Shown here one piece after another: positions 17,355 to 25,830 of a DNA stretch of 64,000 nucleotides. The stretch is taken from NCBI RefSeq assembly GCF_900142985.1, contig NZ_LT670849.1:1736001-1800000 (forward strand), given 5' to 3'. Origin of the DNA: Bradyrhizobium erythrophlei. GTDB lineage: Bacteria > Pseudomonadota > Alphaproteobacteria > Rhizobiales > Xanthobacteraceae. The notes under the pieces are model-generated. The model made no database searches. It saw nothing but the letters and a program-made list of their open reading frames with translations, and had not been told where the DNA came from. How positions within the stretch are numbered: the stretch's first letter is position 1; every line of letters begins with the position of its first letter. The translations under genes were made by a program, and so were the position numbers.

Positions 17355-18409
17355 GAACCTTACGTCTCTTTCTGATACTTGCAGCCGTGATGTGGTCGGC
17401 GGACGCCTTCGCGCAGGTCTCGCTGGCCCCGCCACCGGCCGCGCCGGACAAGCCGGCCGCGCCGCCGCCCGCCAGCCCGAAGATCCGGCCCGCGGCCAAG
17501 AAGCCGGCAGCGACGCCTGCCCCGCCGCCCGCCGCGACAGCCGCGCCCGTCGAGACATCAGACGATCCCAACGCCGATCTCGTCTATGGCGCCTATCAGC
17601 GCGGCCTCTACAAGACCTCCTTCGATCTCGCGACCAAGCGCGCGCAGGAGAAAGGCGATCCCAAGGCGATGGCCATGCTTGGCGAGCTCTACGCCAACGG
17701 GTTTGGCGTCAAGCGCGACGATGCCAAGGCGGCCGAATGGTACAAACGCGGCGCCGATGCCGGCGACCGCGAGGCGATGTTCGAACTCGCGATGCTGCGG
17801 CTCGCCGGCCGCGGCGGACCGGTCAATCGCGAGGACGCGGCGAGGCTACTGGCATCTTCGGCCAAGCTCGGTAATCCCAAGGCGGCCTATAATCTGGCGT
17901 TGCTGTATCTCGGCGGCGAGACGCTGCCGCAGGATGTCAGGCGCGCGGCGGAATTGATGCGCGTCGCGGCCGATGCCGGTAATCCGGAAGCACAATACGC
18001 GCTCGCGACCTTCTACAAGGAAGGCACCGGCGTGCCGAAGGACGCCGAGAAAGCGGCGCGGCTGCTTCAGGCGGCCTCACTGGCGGGCAACGTCGATGCC
18101 GAGGTCGAATATGCCATCGCGCTGTTCAACGGCACCGGCACGTCAAAGAACGAAGCCGCCGCGATCACGTTGTTGCGAAAGGCGGCCAAGCAGAACAGTC
18201 CGATCGCGCAAAACCGCTTGGCGCGGGTGCTCGCGAGCGGCCAGGGCGTTCCGATGGACAAGGCCGAGGCGCTGAAGTGGCACACCATCGCCAAGACCGC
18301 CGGCAAGGGCGATCCCGACCTCGACCAGGCCCTCGCCGGCTTGAGCGCGGAGGACAAGGCCAGGGCTGCGGCCGGTGTGCGCAAATGGCTCGGCGGTAAA
18401 GGACCTTGA
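17351..18409 (+). CDS. Sel1-repeat secreted protein
   Basis: The 352-residue product has a signal peptide (residues 1-21, ending AFA-Q), a Pro/Ala/Lys-rich linker (about 22-72) and then six or more Sel1 (TPR-like) repeats of the A-x4-G-x2-A-x3-L-x3-Y-x2-G type. Such proteins act as adaptors at the envelope. The ATG at 17351 overlaps the preceding stop codon by 4 bp. Its partner is unknown. Confidence 0.85.
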   Translation: MRTLRLFLILAAVMWSADAFAQVSLAPPPAAPDKPAAPPPASPKIRPAAKKPAATPAPPPAATAAPVETSDDPNADLVYGAYQRGLYKTSFDLATKRAQEKGDPKAMAMLGELYANGFGVKRDDAKAAEWYKRGADAGDREAMFELAMLRLAGRGGPVNREDAARLLASSAKLGNPKAAYNLALLYLGGETLPQDVRRAAELMRVAADAGNPEAQYALATFYKEGTGVPKDAEKAARLLQAASLAGNVDAEVEYAIALFNGTGTSKNEAAAITLLRKAAKQNSPIAQNRLARVLASGQGVPMDKAEALKWHTIAKTAGKGDPDLDQALAGLSAEDKARAAAGVRKWLGGKGP

Positions 18410-18494
18410 CGGCCCCCGCGCCACAGGGCACGCACATCCCTGCCGTTTCTTTCGCCGGGCGACCGGACATCCTCTCATTGAAATTCCCTAAATC

Positions 18495-19289
18495 ATGCTG
18501 CAATCAGCCCTCCTCAATGTCATGGTCAAGGCCGCGCGCCGCGCCGGCCGCAGCCTCAACCGCGACCTCGGCGAAATCGAAAATCTTCAGGTGTCGCTGA
18601 AGGGACCGGCCAATTTCGTCAGTCTGGCCGACAAGCGCGCTGAGGAGATGCTCTATACCGATCTTTCCAAGGCCCGCCCCGGCTATGGCTTTATCGGCGA
18701 GGAAGGGGGACAGCGCGAAGGCGCCGACAAAACCCATACCTGGATCGTCGATCCGCTCGACGGCACCACCAACTTCCTGCACGGCATTCCGCAATTTGCG
18801 ATCTCGATCGCGCTCCAGCGCGAGGGCACGGTGATCGCCGGCGTGATCTACAATCCCGCCAATGACGAACTCTACACCGCCGAGCGCGGCAAGGGTGCCT
18901 TTCTCAACGATCAGCGCCTGCGCGTCGCTGGAAGGCGCAAGCTCAACGAATGCGTGGTCGCCTGCGGATTGCCGCATATCGGGCGCGGCGATCACGAACA
19001 GTCGCGCCAGGAATTGACCGAAATCCAGAATCGGGTGGCGGGTCTTCGACGATTCGGCGCGGCCTCGCTCGACATGGCCTTTGTCGCCGCCGGCCGCCTC
19101 GACGGTTATTGGGAACGCAACCTGCAACCCTGGGACATGGCGGCGGGCCAGATCATGGTGCGCGAGGCCGGCGGCGTGGTCTCCGGCATCGCCGGCAATG
19201 ACGACGCGCTCATCACCCGCAATGTGATCTGCGGCAACGAATTCGTTCACGGCGAACTCGTCAAGATCCTGAAGCCGCTGGGGACCTGA
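18495..19289 (+). CDS. suhB: inositol monophosphatase family protein
   Basis: The 264-residue enzyme has the FIG/IMPase metal-binding motifs: GEEGG (~residue 69), WIVDPLDGTTNF (~85) and the C-terminal WDMAAGQIMVREAGG (~214). It hydrolyses inositol 1-phosphate or related sugar phosphates. SuhB-type proteins also take part in rRNA transcription complexes in some bacteria. A twin-hairpin repeat begins 29 bp downstream. Confidence 0.92.
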   Translation: MLQSALLNVMVKAARRAGRSLNRDLGEIENLQVSLKGPANFVSLADKRAEEMLYTDLSKARPGYGFIGEEGGQREGADKTHTWIVDPLDGTTNFLHGIPQFAISIALQREGTVIAGVIYNPANDELYTAERGKGAFLNDQRLRVAGRRKLNECVVACGLPHIGRGDHEQSRQELTEIQNRVAGLRRFGAASLDMAFVAAGRLDGYWERNLQPWDMAAGQIMVREAGGVVSGIAGNDDALITRNVICGNEFVHGELVKILKPLGT

Positions 19290-19317
19290 TCGGGCGGCAG
19301 CCCTTATCTCTGTCTCT

Positions 19318-19484
19318 CTAGTGCCCCGGTTCTGACATTCGTATCATGTCGCGGCATGTCCGTTTACGAATGTCAGAACCAAAGGGGCACCAGCAAACAT
19401 ATGATTCTAGTGAAGCTTTGACTCCGACGTTCCTTTGATGAGGTTGCTGCGAAACCGAAAGGAACGTCAGAGCCGCTTCACTAG
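19318..19484. repeat. twin-hairpin composite repeat, copy 2 (inverse)
   Basis: Hairpins 19318-19393 and 19407-19484 are joined by the linker CAAACATATGATT. In inverse this reads AATCATATGTTTG, matching the copy 1 linker at 10 of 13 positions. Total length is 167 bp, the same as copy 1. The outer stems differ from copy 1 (GTGCCCC/GGGGCAC and GTGAAGC/GCTTCAC) but pair within each hairpin. It occupies half of the 350-bp gap 19290-19639; the remainder shows nothing clear. Confidence 0.85.
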
Positions 19485-19639
19485 CGTGCGACGCGGCGCA
19501 TCGGCCGTACCTGTGACGTGGAACCAACAGCCGCGGACAATCGTTGCCCCGCGACAAAAGGCGAGTTGAAGGCAACCGCGCATCTCTATTAATTTGGGCG
19601 GAGCCATCGACCGTCGACCCCAATGTCAGGCAACAGGCC

Positions 19640-20113
19640 ATGCGCGCCGCGATTCTCGTGTTGTTCATCCTGGGAATCGCCGCTGGTGCGCAGTCGGCCA
19701 GAGCCGGCTTAAGCGATACACCTCGCGAAATTTCGGCACCGGCTGACGCAGCAGCGTTAGCCGATGAAGGCACGCAGCAAAGCGAAGACCAGATCAGACT
19801 TTCCCGGACCAAGCGCCGCGACGTGCAGCGCGGGCTGGCGCGGATCGGTTTCAACACCAAGCCCACCGGAAAATTCGACGATCAGACCCGCGATGCGATT
19901 TCGCGCTGGCAGGAGCAACATGGCTATCCCAAGACCGGTTTTCTGAACGCGGCGCAGCATCAGGCGCTGATGAACGAAAGCGCTGACGCGGCGCAAGATG
20001 GCAAGTCCGACCATACGGATCGTCGTCACGGCCGCACGCGCCGCGGCGGCGGCGGCATTGGAGGCCCGATCGGGGCGATCGGCCACGTGGTCGGCGGGAT
20101 ATTCGGCCGCTAG
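19640..20113 (+). CDS. secreted peptidoglycan-binding domain protein
   Basis: The 157-residue protein starts with a signal peptide (MRAAILVLFILGIAAGAQSA...) and has a single PG_binding_1 domain (about residues 55-105: RRDVQRGLARIGFNTKPTG, ending in the D-x-TRDAI-x-WQ pattern). It ends in a Gly/Arg/His-rich tail. It probably binds cell wall in the periplasm. The stop codon TAG is part of the CTAG that begins the repeat at 20110. No catalytic domain is present. Confidence 0.8.
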   Translation: MRAAILVLFILGIAAGAQSARAGLSDTPREISAPADAAALADEGTQQSEDQIRLSRTKRRDVQRGLARIGFNTKPTGKFDDQTRDAISRWQEQHGYPKTGFLNAAQHQALMNESADAAQDGKSDHTDRRHGRTRRGGGGIGGPIGAIGHVVGGIFGR

Positions 20114-20184
20114 TGGAGTGGATTTGATATTCGCGAACCCGTAGCCGCGCATTCGCGATGCGAATGTTGGAATCGGACCACTAG
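20110..20184. repeat. chimeric hairpin repeat, deleted derivative
   Basis: The left arm (CTAGTGGAGTGGATTTGATA) matches the left arm of hairpin 1 at 3714, and the right arm (AATGTTGGAATCGGACCACTAG, in two parts) matches the right arm of hairpin 2 ending at 3880. The outer stems do not pair with each other, so this looks like a composite that lost its middle. Its first CTAG supplies the stop codon of the upstream gene. The rest of the gap to 20346 shows nothing clear. Confidence 0.75.
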
Positions 20185-20346
20185 ATCACAGCAACGAATT
20201 CGCCTCACGCGCTTTCTCACGAAAATTCAGAGTCAGAAAGGCATCGTGCTTGCGCAATGCAGCATGATGAGCTGACCCGCTTGGATGTGGGTGGTGAAAA
20301 TTTGTGCGGTCTGTAAGACCAACGTGCAAAACAAGTTGCTCTTAGA

Positions 20347-21570
20347 ATGTTGCAATCGCCTCTCGCTTCCATCGAAACCAAGACTTCCTGGGCCGTCGCG
20401 TCGGCTGCGCTTGTCGTCCTGGCAATGTCGTTTGGCGCCGCCTGGATCGCCGCCATCGCGCTCAAGGACATCGCGAGCGAGGTGGGCGGGTCGCGCTCTG
20501 TTCCGGCGCTTGCGAGTTCGCTGGCATGGCTCGGCTCCGGGATCGGCGGCATCATCATGTCCCAGATTGCCGGGCGGATCGGCACGCGCTGGACGGCGAT
20601 TTTCGGTTCGCTGATGATCGGGCTCGGCCTCGCCATTTCCACGCTCGGACCGCCGTGGCCGTTGTGGATCGGCCACGGACTGTTCATCGGCATGATCGGG
20701 ATCGGCGGCATCAATGCGCCGCTATACGTCTATGTCAGCCGCTGGTTCGACCGCCGGCGCGGCTCGGCGCTGGCGCTGATTTCGAGCGGCACCTATCTCG
20801 CCGGCACGATCTGGCCGCCGATCTTCCAGGGCGCCATCGTCGAATTCGGCTGGCGGAATTCGATGCTGCTATATGCGCTCGCCGAGATCTTCGTCGTGGT
20901 GCCGATCGCGGCGATCTATTTTCGCGCGCCACCTGATACGATTCATCCAGTCGTATCATCCGAAGCCGGTTCCGAACCTACGCGAGTCCTCGGTTGGCCA
21001 ACTAACGTCGTGTTTGCGATGATCTGTTGTGCGGCCGTTCTGTGCTGCATCCCGATGGCGATGCCGCAAGGACACCTCGTCGCGTTTTGCAGCGATCTCG
21101 GCATCAGCCGCTCCGTCGGCGCGCTGATGTTGTCCGTATTGCTCGGCACGGCCTTTCTGAGCCGGCAGGCCTGGGGCGCGATCTCCGACCGTATCGGCGG
21201 TCTCACGACCGTGCTGATCGGATCGGCCTGGCAGGCGGTATCGATGACGGCCTTCCTGCTGACGCAGAACGAGATCGGGCTTTTCACCGTGACCGCCGTC
21301 TTCGGCCTTGGCTTCTCCGGTATTATTCCAGCCTATGTCCTGGCGGGCCGTGAACTGTTTCCGCCGTCGCAAGCCTCCTGGCGAATTCCGACCCTGCTGC
21401 TGTTCACCGGCGGCGGCATGGGCGCCGGCAGCTGGATCGCGGGCCTGCTTTACGACCACTTCGGATATTACGCGCCGGCCTTCGCCGCCGGCATCGGCGC
21501 CAACATTCTTAATCTGTTGGTGGTGTGTGTTTTGGTCGGGCGTCAACGGCTCAGGGCGGTCTACGCCTAG
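20347..21570 (+). CDS. MFS transporter
   Basis: The 407-residue integral membrane protein has about 12 predicted transmembrane helices in two halves. The loop RWFDRRRGSALAL (about residues 133-145) after helix 4 and SRQAWGAISDRIGG (~270-283) in the second half are major-facilitator motifs resembling those of the monocarboxylate/oxalate-type carriers. The substrate cannot be told from sequence. It stands alone, 230 bp after a repeat and 205 bp before the next gene. Confidence 0.88.
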   Translation: MLQSPLASIETKTSWAVASAALVVLAMSFGAAWIAAIALKDIASEVGGSRSVPALASSLAWLGSGIGGIIMSQIAGRIGTRWTAIFGSLMIGLGLAISTLGPPWPLWIGHGLFIGMIGIGGINAPLYVYVSRWFDRRRGSALALISSGTYLAGTIWPPIFQGAIVEFGWRNSMLLYALAEIFVVVPIAAIYFRAPPDTIHPVVSSEAGSEPTRVLGWPTNVVFAMICCAAVLCCIPMAMPQGHLVAFCSDLGISRSVGALMLSVLLGTAFLSRQAWGAISDRIGGLTTVLIGSAWQAVSMTAFLLTQNEIGLFTVTAVFGLGFSGIIPAYVLAGRELFPPSQASWRIPTLLLFTGGGMGAGSWIAGLLYDHFGYYAPAFAAGIGANILNLLVVCVLVGRQRLRAVYA

Positions 21571-21775
21571 ATGGCCGGGCCAGCCGCAGGTTCCGCGCAT
21601 CTGCGAACGCCCGCGCCTTTGCGCTAGCCAAAGAATCATCTACCTATTCTCCCATGATCGAGCTGATTGAGGCATCGGGAGCGTCAGGCTGCTTCTCGAA
21701 ATTTCTGCCACATCACCCGTTGCGTGCATCCCCGCCAAATCGCCTGGTTTACCTCTTGGACGCCGGAGACATCTG

Positions 21776-22579
21776 ATGGCCGACGTGGGACGCAAACTGG
21801 CCTTCGTGATAGCTTCATCCAATCACGGGACGATGATCGTCAACCGCCTCGACTATCGGATGGTCAGCGCCGACAGCGGCTTTGGGGTTGGCTTCCAGAT
21901 CCTGGAAACGGGTTCGTTCGATCTGGGCGAAGTCAAACTGGCCGTCGGGCTCTTGGCCGCGCGGCGACGCCATCATGGCGATGGCGTGCTCGCGATCGAC
22001 TGCGGCGCCAATATCGGCGTGCATACGATCGAATGGGCGATCGCGATGACGGGCTGGGGCACGGTGTTTGCGATCGAGGCACAGGAGCGGATCTACTACG
22101 CGCTGGCCGGCAATATCGCGATCAACAACTGTTTCAACGCGATGGCGATCCATGCCGCGGTGTCGTCCGAGTCCGGTGTCATGACGATTCCGAGTCCAAA
22201 CTACCTGACCCCCGCGAGCTTCGGCAGCCTCGAGCTTCGTCAGCGGTCCAATAACGAGTTCATCGGCCAGGCGATCAACTACACGGAAAACACCGCTCAG
22301 ATTCGCAAAGTGGCGCTCGATGAGTTCAACCTGCCGCGGGTCGATTTCATCAAGCTCGACGTCGAAGGCATGGAATTGGAAGCGCTCGAAGGCGCCGAGA
22401 AAACCATCAAGACCAGCCGCCCGATTCTTCTGGTCGAAAAGATCAAGAGCAGCGGCGAACAGCTCCATGGCTGGTTCAGCGATCGAGGCTATGTCTTGAG
22501 GGAAGTCGGCATCAACATCCTTGCGATCCATTCCGAGGACAAGACGCTGACAGAACTGACCCCCCAAAAGGCACCGTAA
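21776..22579 (+). CDS. FkbM-family methyltransferase
   Basis: The 267-residue SAM-dependent methyltransferase has the FkbM pattern: AIDCGANIGVHTIEWA (SAM motif I, about residue 75), the FAIEAQE acidic strand end, and DFIKLDVEGMELEALEGA (~185), the family hallmark. Members methylate sugars or antibiotics, often in surface polysaccharide pathways. GGAG lies 9 nt before the ATG. No glycan cluster is adjacent. Confidence 0.88.
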   Translation: MADVGRKLAFVIASSNHGTMIVNRLDYRMVSADSGFGVGFQILETGSFDLGEVKLAVGLLAARRRHHGDGVLAIDCGANIGVHTIEWAIAMTGWGTVFAIEAQERIYYALAGNIAINNCFNAMAIHAAVSSESGVMTIPSPNYLTPASFGSLELRQRSNNEFIGQAINYTENTAQIRKVALDEFNLPRVDFIKLDVEGMELEALEGAEKTIKTSRPILLVEKIKSSGEQLHGWFSDRGYVLREVGINILAIHSEDKTLTELTPQKAP

Positions 22580-22615
22580 CGCGCTGGCGATTTCCGCTCG
22601 TCGACTTAACTCGCC

Positions 22616-23644
22616 TTAACTTGCCGCCTTCATGCGATAATGGCTGACGCCCCATTCGCTGCCGTCTGCAAAGCCGAAAAGGCCGGCAGTGGCGAGAAAG
22701 AACCAGCACCAGCGCCGCATCCATAATTCGGTGTCGGAACCGTAGACGGCCCGCAAGACTGTCTCGATCTCGGCAGCATGGGCGTCGAAATTGGCAAGCC
22801 AGTCGATCGCCGTGCGCTGGTAATGCTCGCCGCTCCAGCGCCACTCCTTCTCCACCTCGAACAGGTCGGCATATTGGCGGATCAGAAGATGGCTCGGCAT
22901 CACGCCGCCGGTGAAGAAATGCTGCGCAATCCAGTCCGTTCTGTCGTTGCGGTCGAACAGATAGGCGCCGGCGCGATGGGTGAAGATGTGCATGAAAAAG
23001 CTGCCCTGCGGGGCGAGCCACGACCGCACGCGGCCCAGCAGTTCGCGCCAGTTCATCATGTGTTCGAACATCTCAACCGAGACGATGCGATCGAACCGCC
23101 GGCCGGGATCGAAACTGTTCATGTCGGCGGTGACCACCGAGAGATTGGCCAATCCCCGCGCAGCGCCCTCGCCCTGAATGTACATCCGCTGCGAATGCGA
23201 GTTCGACACCGCCACCACCTTTGACCGGGGAAATTGCCGCGCCATCCATAGCGACAGCGAACCCCAGCCGCAGCCGAGTTCGAGGATCGATTGCCCGTCG
23301 GCAAGGCCGGCATGTTCGACGGTCTGCCGCAAGGCCTCCTCCTCGGCCTCCTGCAAGGTCGAGGCGCCCGAGCGATAGAAACACGACGAATACTTGCGGT
23401 TCGGTCCGAGCACATGGGCGAAAAAGTCAGCCGGCACCTCATAATGCTGCGCATTGGCAGCCTGAGTATGTTCGGCGATAGCGCATGCAGCCATTTCGCG
23501 CGCAAATCTCGCATCGCCCTCCGGATCGCCTCTGGCCAGCCGTGTTGCGGTGCGCGAACAGAGCTGGCGAATCGCCGATCGGATCACGAAATCAGGCAAC
23601 GGTACGCGCTCGGCAAAGCCGATGACCCCCGACGTGAAGTTCAA
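22616..23644 (-). CDS. cyclopropane-fatty-acid synthase-like methyltransferase
   Basis: The 342-residue SAM enzyme has HYEVPADFFAHVLG, YSSCFY, the SAM motif ILELGCGWGSLSLWMA (~residue 120), VEMFEHM and HIFTHR, typical of the CFA-synthase fold acting on unsaturated acyl chains of membrane phospholipids. It lacks the long N-terminal region of E. coli Cfa, so the product may be other than a cyclopropane. It follows the DUF1295 gene on the same strand by 49 bp. Confidence 0.85.
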   Translation of the reverse strand: MNFTSGVIGFAERVPLPDFVIRSAIRQLCSRTATRLARGDPEGDARFAREMAACAIAEHTQAANAQHYEVPADFFAHVLGPNRKYSSCFYRSGASTLQEAEEEALRQTVEHAGLADGQSILELGCGWGSLSLWMARQFPRSKVVAVSNSHSQRMYIQGEGAARGLANLSVVTADMNSFDPGRRFDRIVSVEMFEHMMNWRELLGRVRSWLAPQGSFFMHIFTHRAGAYLFDRNDRTDWIAQHFFTGGVMPSHLLIRQYADLFEVEKEWRWSGEHYQRTAIDWLANFDAHAAEIETVLRAVYGSDTELWMRRWCWFFLATAGLFGFADGSEWGVSHYRMKAAS

Positions 23645-23672
23645 TTGCGCTCTCCGTTCGATCGATCACCTG

Positions 23673-23698
23673 GTGGAGTGGATTTGACATTCGCTACC
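23673..23698. repeat. half of a twin-hairpin repeat
   Basis: The sequence GGTGGAGTGGATTTGACATT and the following CGCTACC match the left arm of the hairpin at 3714-3792 exactly over about 25 bp. No right arm follows. The stop codon of the leftward DUF1295 gene (TAG, 23694-23696) lies inside it. Confidence 0.7.
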
Positions 23699-24488
23699 GC
23701 GGCGGCAGCGGAAAGAAGATGCTGGTGCGCGATTGATAGTCGCGATAGCGCTCGCCGCGCGAACGCAGCATCTGCGCCTCGAGCGGTGGGATGCCGGTGA
23801 CGTAGACCAGGATCCAGTACATGAAGGCGGGCGCCAGCAGGCTGGCCCAACCCCACGCGTAATGCGGCGAAAGCGCGATGACGGGATAAGCCAGCCATCC
23901 CAGCCATTCGAAGAAATAATTCGGATGTCGCGACCAGCGCCATAACCCGGCATCGCAAACCTGGCCCTGGTGGCCGGGAGTTTCGCGGAATTGCTTGAGC
24001 TGGCTGTCGGCCAGCGCCTCGCCGGCGATGCCGAGAGCCAGGATGATCGCGCCGAGATAATCCTGTAGCCGAAGCCCGGTCTGCGGAAAGTGCGCGGCGA
24101 CAAAGATCGCAAACACCAAGGGGACCGATCCCAGCGCCTGGTTTTGCAGAAACACGAACATCCGGCGCGGCGCGGCCAGCCCCCATTCCGTTGCGAACGC
24201 CGCATAGCGCGGATCGTCCGATATGCCCGCTGTCCGCACCGCGATGTGCATGCCGAGCCGTAACGACCACACCGCCACCAGCGCTGCGACCAGCCATTGC
24301 CGGGCATTCGGCGAAGTATTCTCGAGCGGCCAGAGCGAGCTCGCCGCGCCGACCAAACCGACCGAGAACGTCCAGATGGTGTCAACCCAGCCTGAATTGC
24401 CCGTGCGCTGCTGTACGACCCAGGCGCCCGCCATCAGGACCGAAAGCGCCAGCGCGATCACCGCGAGCGCCGCAAGGTATGAGACCAT
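23694..24488 (-). CDS. DUF1295 membrane protein (steroid reductase-like)
   Basis: The 264-residue protein has about six or seven membrane helices and the C-terminal family motif GLWRWSRHPNYFFEWLGW (~residue 182), as in isoprenylcysteine methyltransferase/5-alpha-reductase folds. DUF1295 proteins are often encoded beside CFA-synthase-like enzymes, as here, and are thought to act on modified fatty acids. The gene ends inside a truncated repeat whose TAG is its stop codon. Confidence 0.85.
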   Translation of the reverse strand: MVSYLAALAVIALALSVLMAGAWVVQQRTGNSGWVDTIWTFSVGLVGAASSLWPLENTSPNARQWLVAALVAVWSLRLGMHIAVRTAGISDDPRYAAFATEWGLAAPRRMFVFLQNQALGSVPLVFAIFVAAHFPQTGLRLQDYLGAIILALGIAGEALADSQLKQFRETPGHQGQVCDAGLWRWSRHPNYFFEWLGWLAYPVIALSPHYAWGWASLLAPAFMYWILVYVTGIPPLEAQMLRSRGERYRDYQSRTSIFFPLPPR

Positions 24489-24503
24489 CCGAAATCCGTA
24501 TCT

Positions 24504-24606
24504 AACCGGCTGAGCTTTCAGTTACGGACAGCATCCCGCCGGGTTTCACGCGGAAGTTCCCGCCTCACTTCCCGATCCGCCACGACCAGCCTTCCCTCCC
24601 GGGCGC
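24504..24606. repeat. long direct repeat flanking methyltransferase, copy A
   Basis: From AACCGGCTGAGCTTTCAG to CCTTCCCTCCCGGGCGC this ~103-bp stretch is almost identical to 25660-25774, apart from about 12 bp present only in the second copy. It lies 160 bp upstream of the methyltransferase gene. Weak similarity continues a little past the end (TTGGGGG). Confidence 0.85.
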
Positions 24607-24769
24607 AATTTTGGGGGTGCCGAAATACGGCTGGTATCGGTGATTGGCCGACAGCTGAGATCGAAACACCGCCCGGTAACAAGGCGTTAACCATACGTCC
24701 CGCCAATATAGCCAGGCCGGGTCTGCCTGCCCTCGAGGGCGGATTGATCGCGGCCTTTCGGGGGCACCC

Positions 24770-25558
24770 ATGGGACTTCAATTCTCGTCAGCTGAATTTC
24801 GCCTCAGGGCGGCAACCACTTCCCCCGTCGCCTGCAAGATTTGCGGCGGACCTTCGCCCCTTTACGGCGTGGCTGACATGAACCACCCCTGCCAAATCGG
24901 TCTCAAGGTCCCGGTCCCGCTTTCGGGCGTCCCGATCTACTATCGTCGCTGTGCAGCGTGCGGCTTTCTGTTCACCGATGCGTTTGACGATTGGGAAATC
25001 AGTGAATTCAAGGCGCACATCTATAACGACGACTACATTGTCTTCGACCCAGATTACGAAGATAGACGCCCGCGTGCCAATGCAGCTGCGGTGATCAACC
25101 TTTGGTCAGCCCATGGCGGAAACATGAGGGTCGCCGATTATGGGGGTGGCAATGACGTCTTCTGTGCCGCACTGCGCGCCAATGGTTTCAAGGAAGCCGT
25201 CACTTACGACCCGATGGTCCCCGAACATTCGCATCAGCCGGCGGGAAAGTTCGATCTGGTCACGTGTTTCGAGACGCTGGAGCATTTGCCGGATCCCATG
25301 GCCGGAATTGGCAAGATCGCCGAACTTGTCGCCGATCCAGGTGCGGTGTTTTATTCGACGCTGACGCAACCTCAGGACTTTGATCAACGGGGAATGTCGT
25401 GGTGGTACGTCGGGCCACGCAACGGCCACGTGTCCATCTTCACCAGGCAGGCATTGGTTGCGGCTTGGACGAAGTTTGGCTTCAAGACAGCGGCATTCGA
25501 TGATGGCACCCATCTGGCGTTTCGCACGTTGCCGGAGAGCTGGGGACTGAAGGCTTAG
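24770..25558 (+). CDS. class I SAM methyltransferase with zinc-binding N-terminus
   Basis: The 262-residue protein has a C-x2-C...C-x2-C knuckle pair (CKICGG near residue 22 and CAACGF near 63), a methyltransferase core with VADYGGGNDVF as motif I (~118) and FDLVTCFETLEHLPDP (~162). It resembles methyltransferases acting on sugars or lipids. Long direct repeats lie on both sides of the gene, so it may have been captured or duplicated as a unit. The substrate is unknown. Confidence 0.8.
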   Translation: MGLQFSSAEFRLRAATTSPVACKICGGPSPLYGVADMNHPCQIGLKVPVPLSGVPIYYRRCAACGFLFTDAFDDWEISEFKAHIYNDDYIVFDPDYEDRRPRANAAAVINLWSAHGGNMRVADYGGGNDVFCAALRANGFKEAVTYDPMVPEHSHQPAGKFDLVTCFETLEHLPDPMAGIGKIAELVADPGAVFYSTLTQPQDFDQRGMSWWYVGPRNGHVSIFTRQALVAAWTKFGFKTAAFDDGTHLAFRTLPESWGLKA

Positions 25559-25659
25559 CAGGCCGAGCCTTCAATCACCGGCTGCAGCGATCGGACCACC
25601 GATCACGCCCGTCGCGGGCGGTTCAGCCGACGATCATCCTGCAATGACGGACGCACCAT

Positions 25660-25774
25660 AACCGGCTGAGCTTTCAGCTATTTGTGGACTTACGGACAAC
25701 ATCCCGCCGGGTTTCACGCGGAAGTTCCCGCCTCACTTCCCGATCCGCCACGACCAGCCTTCCCTCCCGGGCGC
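25660..25774. repeat. long direct repeat flanking methyltransferase, copy B
   Basis: This is the second copy of the repeat at 24504-24606, with the insertion CTATTTGTGGACT. It lies about 55 bp before the start of the MotA/TolQ-like gene, so it may hold that gene's promoter. No gene is present between 25559 and 25830. Confidence 0.85.
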
Positions 25775-25830
25775 GCTGTGCCATATTGGGGGAACGAAAA
25801 AGCCGCAACGTCAAAATCGGACAGCCCGAA

